Below are positions 13,801-28,200 of a DNA stretch of 64,000 nt, in pieces; position 1 is the first letter of the stretch, and every line of letters begins with the position of its first letter. Location of the stretch: contig CM056554.1 in the NCBI GenBank assembly GCA_029721515.1, forward strand, positions 27,464,236 through 27,528,235, written 5' to 3'. The stretch is from Synanceia verrucosa (Eukaryota > Chordata > Actinopteri > Perciformes > Synanceiidae). The translations under genes and the position numbers were made by a program. Below the pieces are notes generated by a model, which did no database searches, was not told the DNA's origin, and was given only the letters and a program-made list of their open reading frames with translations.

Positions 13801-16800
13801 AAATCTTGGTGTTTTCACTAAACAAAAGTAACAGTCTGTGCAATGATCTTTTTGCTCTCCCCAACCATGGGGATACCAAACTTTTCACGTTCCTTTGGTC
13901 CACATCCGTAAACTCTCGGCACATTGCTTGCACACTTTGTGAGGGGCCCATGGCTTGTCTTGATCATAGAGTTTTACTTTAAAATATGCAAAATATGCTT
14001 GTTTGACAAATGCCCTGAATGGTCAAACTACCACAAATATCACAAAAGGAGTCAGGGTTGTTTAGGCATTTACAGCGAGAAGTAGCAGAACAAAGGAAAT
14101 ATATATATATATATATATCTATGCAAATAAAACATTAAGATGAAACAGTTACAAGCTTTGAAAACTAAAAAAAAAATGCATAAAACGAAATAGAACTTAC
14201 AATAGTATGCCCATGGTTACAAGGTTTAGAGAAAAGCCATCACAAATCCTCCTTCTTTCTGATTTATTCCCTCAGTAAACATTGTAAAAAGAGTTTATGG
14301 TCTCACTCTCTAGTTTCAAGTCTTCATGTCTTTATTTGGTAAATTATGGTCCCATTTAGAGCCAAACAGACCATAACGTAGGGGATGGTTTAGGGCACGG
14401 CTTCATCTTCGACCTTCAACTTTCACTGTGTGTTTTCTGCCCTTCAGAGTTATTCATAACCTTTTTTTTGGTCAGAAAATGTCACTTGAGGTTGCAGAAG
14501 ATGGCAACAGCACAAAACATGACATCCTGTCCGTTACACCACACTGAGGTTTAGTAAATAACACTTTCTGCAAAGATGAGTTCTTAAATCATATAACATG
14601 TCACTTTGAATATAAAATGAACTGGATGAAGAAACCAGTTTGACTAAAAGTCGACTGTTGTGTTTTGAAGAAACACGTCTCAGTGGACTAAAGGTGGACA
14701 GAAAATACAAAATAGATTAAAGGAAAACACGAATGCACAGGCTGGTGGTTATCACCCACAACAACTGAATTCAGCTGTAGTAAGAGTCTCTGAGTAGCTA
14801 TAGCACCGTCATCCCACCAGTTTCTAGACATCCTGGATCCATCCATTTATCACAGTGTGATCTGAAGACAGTTTCCTTCAGAAAACAGCAGCTGACGTCT
14901 CAGTGGAATAGACATTTGAACATGGAACCAGCCTGTTTAGACTGTGGTTGTAATTCCTCATCATTTACACTCCTATGCACATCTGTCCAGGTGTGTGTGT
15001 GTTACCTAACTGTGTGAGTGCCTTCCTGTATGATCCAGAGATGCGCTGGCAGGACGTCCCGTTGCCTCCACAGACTCCACATCTGTCCACTGCCTTGCTG
15101 CTGTACAGCTGCCCGTCACACCCGACCGGCTGCAGAAGAAGGGACAGTGAGCCTGGCGGCGTCATGCAGCCAGAGGAGGTCAAAGTGGGGCTGGCTTACC
15201 TGACAGCCTCCTTCTATACACACTCCGTGGTATTTGGCATCGTGGCAGAACGTACCGTCGTGGGCAGGAACCAGCAGCTGTCGCTCACCATTGATGGTGG
15301 TGCACTGTAGGTCACATGGCTTATTGGAGATGCTGATGTAATCAGCTGCACAGGGAATCACATATTTTAATAGACATTTAATGACATCACAACACAGTCA
15401 AGTCTCATGTGGTCGTTAATATGACCCGCTGCAAATGTGAGGAGCATCTAGACAGCTAGAAAAAAGGCAGGCAGAAGAAAAAGACTGGACCAACAGATGG
15501 ATATTACACCTGGGTAAAGTGGTATCCACTGGTAGTATCTCCTTCCAAAGGCTTTAGAGTTGAACTGGGAGCACTGGTGCTGTTTGAAGCTCACACTGGG
15601 GCTGGGACAGGGCTAAAAAAAAAACACAATGAAACACTCTAGTAGTAGTGTTAGTGTTTGACAAATGCCCTGATATTTGCCCTCTGAATGGTCAAACTAC
15701 CACAAATATCGCAAAAGGAGTCAGGGTTGTTTAGGCATTTACGGCGAGAAGTAGTAGAACAAAGGAAATATATACTGTATACCTATGTAAAGAAAACACT
15801 AAGATGGAACAGTTACAAGCTTTGAAAATGTACATGCAGAGACACACTATATTGCCAAAAGTATTCGCTCACTTGCCTTGACTCTCATATGAACTTAAGT
15901 GACATCCCATTCCTAATCCATTGGGTTCAATATGACGTTGGTCCACCCTTTGCAGCTATAACAGCTTCAACTCTTCTGGGAAGGCTGTCCACAAGGTTTA
16001 GGAGTGTGTTTATGGGAATTTTGGACCATTCTTCCAGAAGCGTATTTGTGAGGTCACACACTGATGTTGGACGAGAAGGCCTGGCTCTCTGTCTCTGCTC
16101 TAATTCATCCCAAAGGTGTTCTATCAGGTTGAGGTCAGGACTCTGTGCAGGCCAGTCAAGTTCATCCACACCAGACTCTGTCATCCATGTCTTTATGGAC
16201 CTTGCTTTGTGCTCTGGTGCACAGTCATGTTGGAAGAGGAAGGGGCCAGCTCCAAACTGTTCCCACAAAGTTGGGAGCATGGAATTGTCCAAAATGTCTT
16301 GGTATGCTGAAGCATTCAGAGTTCCTTTCACTGGAACTAAGGGGCCAAGCCCAGCTCCTGAAAAACAACCCCACACCATAATCCCCCCTCCACCAAACTT
16401 TACACTTGGCACAATGCAGTCCCACAAGTATCTCTAGTTCTCCTGGCAACCACCAAACCCAGACTCGTCCATCAGATTGCCAGATGGAGAAGTGTGATTC
16501 GTCACTCCAGAGAAAGCGTCTCCACTGCTCTAGAGTCCAGTGATGGCGTGCTTTACACCACTGCATCCGACGCTTTGCATTGCACTTGGTGATGTATGGC
16601 TTGGATGCAGCTGCTCGGCCATGGAAACCCATTCCATGAAGCTCTCTGTGCACTGTTCTTGAGCTAATCTGAAGGCCACATGAAGTTTGGAGGTCTGTAG
16701 TGATTGACTCTGCAGAAAGTTGGTGTCCTCTTCACACTATGAGCCTCAGCATCCACTGACCCCACTCCATCAGTTTACGTGGTCTACCACTTCATGGCTG

Positions 16801-19800
16801 AGTTGCTGTCGTTTCCAAATACTTCCACGTTCTTATAATACAGCTGACAGTTAACTGTGGAATATTTAGGAGTGAGGAAATTTCATGACTGGGTTTGTTG
16901 CACAGGTGGCATCCTATCACAGTTCAACACTGGAATTCACTGAGCTCCTGAGAGCGATCCATTCTTTCACAAATGTTTGTAAAAGCAGTCTGCATGCCTA
17001 GGTGCTTGATTTTATACACCTGTGGCCATGGAAGTGATTGGAACACCTGATTCTGATTATTTGGATGGGTGAGCGAATACTTTTGGCAATATAGTGTATT
17101 TACTGTTTTTTATATTTGCTTCTGTGGTCTACGAGATGATGAAAGTGTATGTGATCAGTTTTACCTGGTTTGGACAGAGCTGGTACTGTTTAGGAGAGCC
17201 GACACAATATGAGCTGTTTATGTTCTGGGTGGTGGACAGCCTGAGGAGACAGGACAGATAAGGTAGGTTAATACACAGGATGCATGAAATAATACAGCAG
17301 ACTGTTATTATAATCCAGCAGCATCACCCCAGGTAGAGAGAGGTAGAGAGAGAGAGAGGGAGGTAGAGAGAGAGAGAGAGGTAGAGAGAGAGGTAAAGAG
17401 GTAGAGAGAGAGGTAGAGAGGTAGAGAGAGAGGTAAAGAGGTAGAGAGAGAGGTAGAGAGGTAGAGAGAGAGAGGTAAAGAGTGAGAGAGAGAGGGGTAG
17501 AGAGTTAGAGAGAGGAAGAGAGGTAGAGAGAGGTAGAGAGGTAAAGAGAGGGAGAGAGAGAGGGAGGTAGAGAGAGAGGTAGGGAGAGGTAGAGAGAGGA
17601 AGAGAGGTAGAGAGAGGTAGAGAGGTAAAGAGAGAGAGAGGAAGGTAGAGAGAGAGGTAGAGAGAGTGAGGTAGAGAGGTAGAGAGAGAGGTAGAGAGGT
17701 AGAGAGAGGTAGAGAGGTGGAAAGGGAGAGGTAGAGAGGTAGAGGTAGAGAGAGGAAGAGAGGTAGAGAGAGGTAGAGAGGTGGAGAGGGAGAGGTAGAG
17801 AGGTAGAGGTAGAGGTAGAGAGAGGAAGAGAGGTAGAGAGAGGTAGAGAGGTGGAGAGAGAGAGGTAGGGAGGTAAAGAGAGAGAGAGGAAGGTAGAGAG
17901 AGATAGGTAGAGAGAGGGGTAGAGAGGTAGAGAGAGGTAGAGAGGTAGAGAGAGAGAGAGGAAGGTAGAGTCAAGTCAAGTTTATTTGTATAGCCCAATA
18001 TCACAAATTATGAATTTGCCCCATTGGGCTTTACAATCTGTACAGGATATGACACCCTCTGTCCTTTACAAATGACCCTCGCATCGACTAAGGAAAAACT
18101 CCCCAAAAAAAACTTTTAACAGGGAAAAAGAAACGGAAGAAACCTCAGGAAGAGCGACAGAGGAGGGATCCCTCTTCCAGGATGGACAGATGTGCAATAG
18201 ATGCCATGTGTACAGAATAACAACAATGAAAACACATTAACACTACATACAAAATTGTATGGAAATGTCCAAACCAATATAACAACAGCTAATATTATAA
18301 TTATAATTAATTAATTATAATTATTATACAGTGTGTATATATATAATTATATGAGAGTGTCCAAGGGGATGAAGAGCATCATCAAGCTATCAGCAAAGGA
18401 TGAGAAGCATGTCGTCCCCTCCACCACGCCAACCAGAAGAAGCCTGGGCAGCATGTCTTCCTCTCTCCACCACGCCAACCAGAAGAAGCCTGGGCAGCAT
18501 GTCTTCCTCTCTCCACCACGCCAACCAGAAGAAGCCTGGGCAGCACGTCTTCCACTCTCCACCACGCCAACCAGAAGAAGCCTGGGCAGCACGTCTTCCT
18601 CTCCACCACACCAACCAGAAGAAGCCTGGGCAGCACGCCCTCCTCTCCACCACGCCAACCAGAAGAAGCCTGGGCAGCACGTCTTCCTCTCCACCACACC
18701 AACCAGAAGAAGCCTGGGCAGCACGTCCTCCTCTCCACCACACCAACCAGAAGAAGCCTGGGCAGCACGTCTTCCTCTCCACCACACCAAACAGGAGAAG
18801 CCTCTGCAAGATGACCTCGTCACCACCACGTCACTCAGCACCAGAAGATGAAGCCTGACTGGTCTGCACAACCACTACTCCACCAGGTAGACTGGATCCA
18901 TGGATACCTGTGAGATGAGAGCGCACAGGGACTACGAGGCACAAAACTAATCTGCAGCATGTGTTAAAGGGAGGAAGAGGAAACACATCCTCTTCTCCAC
19001 TACCCTAACAGATACAACCTGAGCAGCATCGCCTCTTCTCCATCTCACCACCATCACGACAGACGAAGCCTGGATGACACCACCTCCTTCTCACCAAGTA
19101 GCCTCAGCTCACGGACACCTGGGAGCTGAGAGCACAGGGACTCCAGGGAAGAAGATGAGTTAGTGAAATGACTTAATGGAGGCATCGAAATGAAGAAGAA
19201 GAGAAGCTCAGTGTGTCAGAGGAAGTCCCCCGGCAGTCTAGACCTATAGCAGCATAACTAAGGATTGATCCAAGGCAGCCTGAGTCAGCCTTGGATCAGT
19301 CCTAACTATAAGCACTATCAAAAAGGAAAGTCTTAAGCCTACTCTTGAATAAGGGGATGGTGTCTGCCTCCCGGACTGAAAGAGGGAGTTGGTTCCACAG
19401 AAGAGGAGCTTGATAACTGAAAGCTCTAGCTCCCATTCTACTTTTATAAACCCTAGGAACCTCTAATAGTCCTGCATTCTGAGAGCGCAGAGTTCTAGCA
19501 GGATTACAAGGCACTATTAGCTCTTTAAGATAAGATGGTGCCTGACCATTCAGTGCCTTGTAGGTGAGGAGGAGGATTTTAAATTCTATTCTAGATTTTA
19601 CAGGGAGCCAGTGCAGAGAGGCTAACACCGGAGAAATATGGTCTCTTTTCCTGGTTCTGGTCAGAACACGTGCTGCAGCGTTCTGGACCAGCTGGAGAGT
19701 CCTGATAGACTTATTAGGGCAGCCTGATAACAAGGAATTGCAGTAGTCCAGTCTAGAAGTTACAAAAGCATGGACTAATTTTTCTGCATCGTTTTGGGAG

Positions 19801-22177
19801 AGAATATGCCTTATTTTTGCAATGTTACGCAGATGAAAAAAAGCTGTTCTAGCTGTTTGTTTCATGTGGACGTTGAAGGTCATATCTTGGTCAAAAATTA
19901 CCCCTAGATTCCTTACAGTGGTGCACGAGGCTGGTGTAAAGCCACCTTGAATAAATAAGTCATTAGATTTAGATTAGATTAGGTTATTTCTGAGAATTTC
20001 GGGGCCAATTAGAATAACCTCAGTTTTATCTGAATTTAACAACAAGAAATTGTGCGTCATCCAATTTTTTATATCCTCAAGACATGTCTGGAGTTTAGCT
20101 AACTGGCTGTAATCGTCTGACTTACAAATATAGCTGAGTATCATCTGCATAACAGTGAAAGTTTATGGAGTGTTTTCTGATAATTTGGCCTAAAGGAAGC
20201 ATATATAAAGTAAATAGAACTGGCCCAAGCACAGTACCAAATTATCAATTTGAGTAGGACTGAAGTCTGAGCCCTCAAGTATATTGATATTAGGCATTGA
20301 ATTAAAAGCTAATGGAATTATATCCATAAACTTGGCTACAGCGCTATCAGATAAACATCTAGTGTACATGGATTTACCTGATGGAGCGTAGTCCAGAAGA
20401 AAAAATTCAAAGGTTAACAAGTAATGGTCTGATAGGAAGGAATTCTGTTGGTGGACTGATAAATGTTCCAATGCCGTAGGTCAGGACCAGGTCGAGGGTA
20501 TGGTTAAAACAGTGAGTTGGTTCCTGAACATTCTGACAGAAGCCAATTGAATCTAACAGCGAGATAAAAGCAGTACCAAGGCTGTCACCGTCAACGTCCA
20601 CATGAATATTAAAGTCACCTACAATAAAACTTTATCAGTTCTCAGGACTAAAGTTGATAAAAACTCAGAGAACTCAGATAGAAATTCAGAATATGGACCT
20701 GGAGCACGGTACACTATAACAAATAAAACTGGTTTCTCTGTTTTCCATTTAAGATGAGAAAGACTAAGAACCAGGCTTTCAAAAGACGTATAGTTTAATT
20801 TAGGTTTAGGTTTGATCGATAGACTAGAATCAAAAATGGCTGCAACTCCTCCTCCACGGCCTGTATCTCTAGGAATATGAGTATGAATATGACTAGGAGG
20901 AGTGGATTCATTCAGGCTGACATAATCATCCTGACACAACCAGGTTTCAGTAAGACAAAATAAATCAACCTGGTTATCTGAGAGACAGAGAGGTAGAGAG
21001 GTAGAGAGAGAGGTAGAGAGCGGTAGTGAGGTAGAGAGAGAGAGGTAGAGAGGTAGAGAGAGAGTGAGGTAGAGAGGTAGAGAGGTGGAGAGAGAGAGGA
21101 AGAGAGGTAGAGAGGTGGAGAGAGAGAGAGGTAGAGAGGTAGAGAGAGGTAGAGAGGTAGAGGTAGAGAGAGGAAGAGAGGTAGAGAGAGAGTGAGGTAG
21201 AGAGGTAGAGAGGTGGAGAGAGAGAGGTAGAGAGAGGTAGAGAGGTAGAGAGGTAGAGAGAGGTAGAGAGAGAGTGAGGTAGAGAGGTAGAGAGAGGTAG
21301 AGAGAGAGTGAGGTAGAGAGGTAGAGAGGTGGAGAGAGAGAGGTAGAGAGAGGTAGAGAGGTAGAGAGAGGTAGAGAGAGGCCGATGGCCTCGTTTTGAT
21401 GCAGCAGCAGTGATGAGATGGCAGCGCTGGTCACTGTTTCCACATTTCGTGTCTCATTTCTGGGATGTTTCACTGCTCACTGAGCTGTTATGATGTCTGC
21501 TCCTACCAGGGAAAGCTGGTGAGGAAATGACTGGTATGGAAGCAGAGGGCAACACCAGGGTGTGCTCAGTGAAGCCCATAAGGAAGTCACTTAAACAGGC
21601 TGCTTAAACAGTTACTGCAACAGCCTGCTCATCAGAATCCCACAAAAAAAAACCTGCAGAAACTTCAATTCATTCAAAACAGCGCTGCCCGAATTCTGAA
21701 CACATTACACCCATTCTTCAGAACCTCCACTGGCTCCCCATAACCACCAGAATCAAATATAAAATTACTCTCATCACCCACCTCTGCATACATGGCAAAG
21801 ATCTCCTTACCCCTCGCTCATCCACCTACCATGTCTGGTCCCATAGCACCAACCTCCTTTTCACAGAACAGAACAGAACTACGCACCATGGGAGACCGGG
21901 CCTTTTGCACCGCTGCTCCTCGTGTCCGGACCTCCTCCCTGACTAACTGAGGAAACCTCAGACACTGGACACTTTTAAAAAAGGCCTTTTAAAAACTTCT
22001 TTTTATTTCGACAGGCCTTTCCAGACTGTTTTTAATTTACACACTCACTTTTATTACTTTTATTGTTTAACTAGTTTTATTTGTTGATTTTAGTGCGTTT
22101 ATTGCATATCATGGGTTTTATTTTCACTTTATAGCACTTTGAGATTTTATGATGAAAAGTGCTTTACAAATAAAATA

Positions 22178-22213
<36 letters not shown>

Positions 22214-25200
22214 ACTTTCATTCTCTCCAACAGCCAGCAGGGGGCGATACTGGTGTTTTCAAAAAGAAGTCTGTTTGTATTTGTTTGTCTATGGAAAAAT
22301 GTTCATTTTCTCCCCTGCTGTTTTATTAAACAGTATAAATATGAGGTTATGGTCTGAATGATAAATATAAATAATGTTATAATACACCAGAGTGTTCATT
22401 TACTGAATTATGGTGAAATATATGGTGAAAAACCACATAAAGCAGGAGCTGCTTTGGGGCGTGGCTACAGTGTGATTGACAGGTCTCAGCGGTCAATCAC
22501 AGCCTGAAGAGAAGCAGCACTGATGGATAAGTGAAGCTTCATGAAGCACTTGTGATATTTGTTTTGATTCCTCTAGATGGCCTGCATTTTGAAGGATTTA
22601 TGTCTCAGTAGCAACAGCTAGTTCGACAGTGATGGATTGATATCAGCTAGCAGCTAGCTTATCGGAGCTATAATAGTTAGTTTACCTTGCATTCCTCCTC
22701 TGTCTGCATTTGTGTTCATTTTCCTCACTGGCACCACCAGTCTCTGGTTCTTCTGTCCTGGTTTTCTGCAGCTCCAGTGGGGCTGTCTCTACGGATGCTT
22801 TCCCTCCTTCTTCCCTTTCAGCATCCACCTCTGTGTATTCCGGCTCATCCAGGTACGGTTCATTGGAGAAAATCACTCATCGTCGTCTTCAAAGGCATCG
22901 GAAAGTCCTCCAAACGTGACCATATCTGGTCTTCAGAAGAGGCTTCTTCATGTCCTCTACGTCGTCTATCCATGACAGCTGCATGTAAATAAACTATTAT
23001 AGATCCGCTAATCTAGCTGTTAGGTGATATCAGTCTGCCGCTGTCAAGCTTACTACCAGGAAGTATAAGGCTGCCTTCAAAATGCAAGGTTAGTTTTAGT
23101 CTAAAATTATTCTATCCACACAGACATTTACATGGATAGTCTGGTGTTATAACTGATTTGCCTCAGGTGCACTGTGGACTGTTTTTAATGACAGACTAAA
23201 CTAGAACCATTGACTTGCGTTAGCCTAGCACCAGTTAACTCTGCAGCTAGAAAGACTGAATGAAATTTGTTGAAATCTGTCTCCACACATCTCCAACACT
23301 CCGGCTCACTTTGAAATGAGGCCCCATGTCCAAAACTCTGAACTATCACTTTAGCTTAGCAACCACTATATTATCAGCTAATGCTAGCACTAGCAAGCTA
23401 GCTTGTTTAGAGACAAGCCTCCGTAATTCACATGAACAGTGATATTAAGTGGAATGTTAAGGTTACTTAGTGGTAAACGGTGCCAGTGTCTCCTCAGATG
23501 AAGGAAACATGAGCTGAGAGCTCAGCCCATCAGTGCTGCTCCTCTTCAGCAGAGACCTGTCAATCACACTGTAGCCACGCCCCAAAGCTCTAGGTGTTAT
23601 TTCACCATATATTAGAGCATAATTCAGTAAATGAACATCCTGATGTATTCAAACATTATTTTAACTAACCATTGAGAACATAAACTCAACATTTACACAG
23701 TTTACAAAGGAAATACAGCAGGAGAGAAACAACAAGCATTTCTTTTTGAAACCACCGGTATCGCCCCCTGCTGGCTGGAGAGAATGAAGTTTAGTTACTT
23801 CTGTATGGGCTTCATTTCCACTGTTCACAAACCAACAGGTGACCTCACGATAGCTCCATCCACTCTTTATATACAGTCTGTGGATGAAAGTGGTGTGCCA
23901 TTCCATTCAGCGAAATCCACTGAAAGCAGCCAGTTGTCGCTAAAACTATGAGCCATACTGCGCATTCGCATGGCTGTATTCTTCTTCGTTGGTTTTAATG
24001 CAGTCGCCATGGATGATGCCAGGTGAGTTCAGAGGTCAGTAGCTCGCGCTAGAGTACCCGGATCACGTAAACAAGCCACCCTGGACATCAGTGGAGGACT
24101 AACACAGGAGACCAAGCTGGAATATTGGTGAAGAATTTGGAGACAGAAACTGCGGTGTTATAGGCGGCGCTGTGCGTATGCCTTGTGGACTCCGTTTTAT
24201 GGATACAAAAATGTTCTGAATGAGTTCTATTTCATGCTGTATGGCTTTTCTAAAACAAGTAAAGGTGCCGTCTCCACTCAACTCTGCAAGAGCAGACCCA
24301 CCAGATCCTCCAGATCCACCAGATCTTCCAGATCCACCAGATCTCCCAGATCTCCCAGATCTTCCAGATCCACCAGATCTCCCAGATCTTCCAGATCCAC
24401 CAGATCTTCCAGATCCACCAGATCCACCAGATCTTCCAGATCCACCAGATCCACCAGATCTTCCAGATCCACCAGATCTTCCAGATCCACCAGATCTTCC
24501 AGATCCACCAGATCCACCAGATCTCCCAGATCTCCCAGATCTTCCAGATCCACCAGATCTCCCAGATCTTCCAGATCCACCAGATCCACCAGATCTCCCA
24601 GATCTTCCAGATCCTCCATCATCCCCAGATCCTCCATAAACTCCAGGTGCTCCAAAACCTCCAGATCCTCCAAAACCTTCACAACCCCCAGAACCCCAGA
24701 TCCTTCAAAATCTCCAGATCCCCCAGAACCTCCAGATCCTCCAGAACCTCCAGAACCTTGACATGACTCCTTCATGAATGTGAAGGACTATTAACGAGAC
24801 ATGTTTTTCTGCTCCAACAAAAGCACTAATATCTGGACTTGGACAAGAGGTGAAACATCTCAAAGACTCTCCTCTTTGCTCTTTTAGGTCTCCACTCTGC
24901 ACATGTCGACAGGCACTTTGGATAAAAACGTCAGCTGGACAAATATCAAAACATTGTGAGGTGCAAATCCCTGCTTTTGCTCCTGTGCTGAGTTTTCTGT
25001 TTCCAGAGCAAACAGGACATGTGATCAACAGTAGGTGACTCTGACGCACAGTAACAACCTGAATGTGTCTCCGACAGTAAAAACAGTCCGGATCTCTTTA
25101 TTCACTTTAAACCAGCTGATGGAAACATGTCTCAAGGGCCTCAGAACTTTGCAGAATTTCGCAACAAGTAACACGTGTTTGTGCAAAAAAAAAAATCTTG

Positions 25201-28200
25201 TGGTTAACATGATCCTAATGCTGTGTGTTGGGAGGACCTGCTGGAGTCCAGCATGGAGTTAATGCATCTGTCTTTCATTACCATGTTAACTGCCCCCTCC
25301 ACACCTCCTCTGTCTATCTGCAGCCCATCCTCCTCCACTGTTTACCAGGAGAGACTGCAGGAGGAGGTGAGCGGGAGGTCACTGTGTGAGAGTGTCACAT
25401 CTATTTGGTGGAAGGTGATGAGTGCAGAACAAGAGAGGAAGAGGAAGATGAGGATAAAAAAGGAGGCAAAAAGGGGAGGGAGGAGGAGGAGAAAAAAACA
25501 GAGGAGTGGAAGGGGCAGACATGAGAAGGAAAAGAACAAAGAGAGGGGGAGGGTGAAGAAGGCCAGCAGAGAGGCCAGGGTGGCGTTAATCATGGCTGAC
25601 AGACGTTTCCTCCAGTCTGACAGGGGGAGGTCAAAGGTCACAGGATGGCCGCAAACACACGGTGGTGACGCTCTACCTAGAGTCCTCTGCTCAGCCCTCC
25701 ACCATGTGTTGATGTTGTCACACACCTTTTCTTTGAGTGGTGACTCTTGCTAATCTGCCAGACGGCATAGTGTGTGTCAAAGTCTGTTAGCTCACTTCCT
25801 GGCTCCAAACAAACCCACTGCAACCTGACATTAGTGAGCGCAAAGAAATCACTCAATAACATGTTTGTCCCTTTCATCTCCTACTGAAACAACACAATGT
25901 GGTTGTCGTTTAAATCAGAGAACCTGTAAAAATCTGATCAACAGCCTGGAGAATCTTATTGATAACGTCCTGCAGCGTTATTTAAACCTCAAGGCTCAAG
26001 GAAGGAAGCTCCAGGTTTCTTTCTACACACCAGACAAACGAGATGCTAGTGGATTTATTTTTAAAGTGTAGCCTCCATCCAGTATCCAGAATGTTTTCTA
26101 TTACAAGCAAAGATTCAGTGGAGGCATGGCACACAAAAGCATGCTCGTGTTCCTAGAACACACAGACACAGTATACCCTTCCTCATACTGTCCACCATAC
26201 TTTTCACTCTTTGAGTGCCATTGACGTATACAGACGTCAATATGTCACAGTGATTTTTCAGCAACAGGGGCAAAAGAGTGCTCTCACACAGCCTGTGAGT
26301 AATTTTGGGGCTTCTGGGATTTATAGTCAGAGCATAAAGAGACGGTATACACCACAGAGATCAAAACAGGAAGTGGAGACGATCGAGATTAGAGAGCAAA
26401 ACAAACAGAATGTGGAGAAAAAGTGTTGATTTTGGTGAAAGTGTCTCTACTCTACCTCTGATAAAACAAGAATGGAACAAGGTAAAAACAAACATTTTTC
26501 ATGATGAAATAGAGTCTCTTCTTTCATTTGAGCTATTCACAGTGTTTTCAGAGTCATAGTACAAAATATTCTGTGAGTCTAGAAATATGACTGAAAATGG
26601 ACAAAAATGCTGGAACAAGACACTTTCTGTTTTATAAAAGGGCTGACACTCAATGAGTTAATACAGCAGTCAAACCTGCTTTGTAACAGTAACTTACAAT
26701 ATGGGACATTATCTACAACTCATGGGAAGCATGGGGTGACACAGTAGTATTATTATTATTATTATTATTACATATTATCCAGCATGATGTAGGTTTGTAT
26801 TTGGGGACTTCACTCTTTCTGGTCCAAAGAGTAATACTCCTGTAACTCCCTCCACTTCCACTTCTAATGCCTCTGAGATGAGCCTGGTTTGAGCGCCACA
26901 GGTGCTTGAATTATATTAAAATAATACTGAATTCTCACTGGCGGATGTTGACATAACTGGCAAACAGAGCAACAACTAACTTGTATGACTTTGCACAGCA
27001 AACTTGCACTGTTTGTATTGTGTACTTCGGAATTTCAGAGTATTTCATTTAATTATTCTTTTAGTACAAATTGTAAATATTTAGTATTATTATTACTATT
27101 ACTTATTGTGTTTTTTTTTATTTTATTGTTGTTTTATTGTACTTATAACTTGTTTAATTTCCTCCAATGGGGCATCAAGAAAAAATAATCTCTTCTATTC
27201 TAATAAATGGATCACAATCACAGGCCCTTGCTACCCCAGATCATGCTCTGCAGATTATTGATTATTGACCCTACAGATTATGGATCACACTACCTCTGGA
27301 TGAGACAGTGTCTCTCCTGACTCCTCACTCCTCCTCCACAGCTCCTGGAACAGGAGGACCAACTGGACCACTCTCCCCACCACTGAAACACCTCCTCCTG
27401 GGAGGAGACAAAGACACAGATGTGGTCTTTCCACCAGAGGGACGAGTAACAACATTTCGATGACATCAGAGGGACACAGGTGGGGCACAGTACCTTGTCG
27501 CTGGTCTGTTTGACATGCTGTCTTGCAGTGTGTGATGATGGTCGGACGTGGCGCTGCTCCACCCTCCCTTCACTTCTGTCCTGGCACACACACATTAAGA
27601 ATTATTTCATCTTGATCAGTGGTTAGTTGGGGTCTATTTATCGCTGAAAATTCACTATCAATAACAACAAAACTGCAAGTTTAGAGGGAAAAATATTTTA
27701 TGTTTTTGACACAAATGTGTTTCTAATCGTCATGGCTGGGGCGGACGGATGGGAACACATGGACTTCCACCAGCTGTTTGTTATTTTGATTTACTTCCAT
27801 AAATCACAGTCATAACAGTCATTTTAAGACAAACTATGATGTTTTCCTCAACCAGGGGTCTGCAAACTATCAGAAAAAACGCCACACAACATTTTTAACA
27901 GGTGCCACAAAACTGCTTCAAAGTTTTATACACAGTTAAACTGCATTTTGTTGCATTTATGAGCAATAAAGAAAATGTTTAATCAATTAAACACAAAACT
28001 CTGCAGGTCTGTTTAGAGTGCTCCTGATATTTGACGAAAATGAATACAATTACATTTAATTTTTTTTATATCTTGTGAGTACCAGACAGTATGTACTGAG
28101 TACCAGACAGTATGTACTGAGTACCAGATAGTATCTACTGAGTACCACACAGTATCTACTGAGTACCAGACAGTATCTACTGAGTACCAGACAGTATCTA

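Noticed and set aside
17324..18004. Ser/Leu/Pro/Thr-rich 226-codon frame
   Set aside because: Simple-repeat translation of the GGTAGAGA array plus LINE tail.
24183..24761. Arg-Ser-rich frame resembling an SR protein
   Set aside because: Produced entirely by the 9-bp array; the opposite strand and other phase are equally open.
25223..25753. Lys/Arg-rich frame on plus and Leu/Phe-rich signal-like frame on minus
   Set aside because: A purine-rich tract explains both; no splice-consistent extension, and the adamtsl2 signal exon is better placed at 33888.
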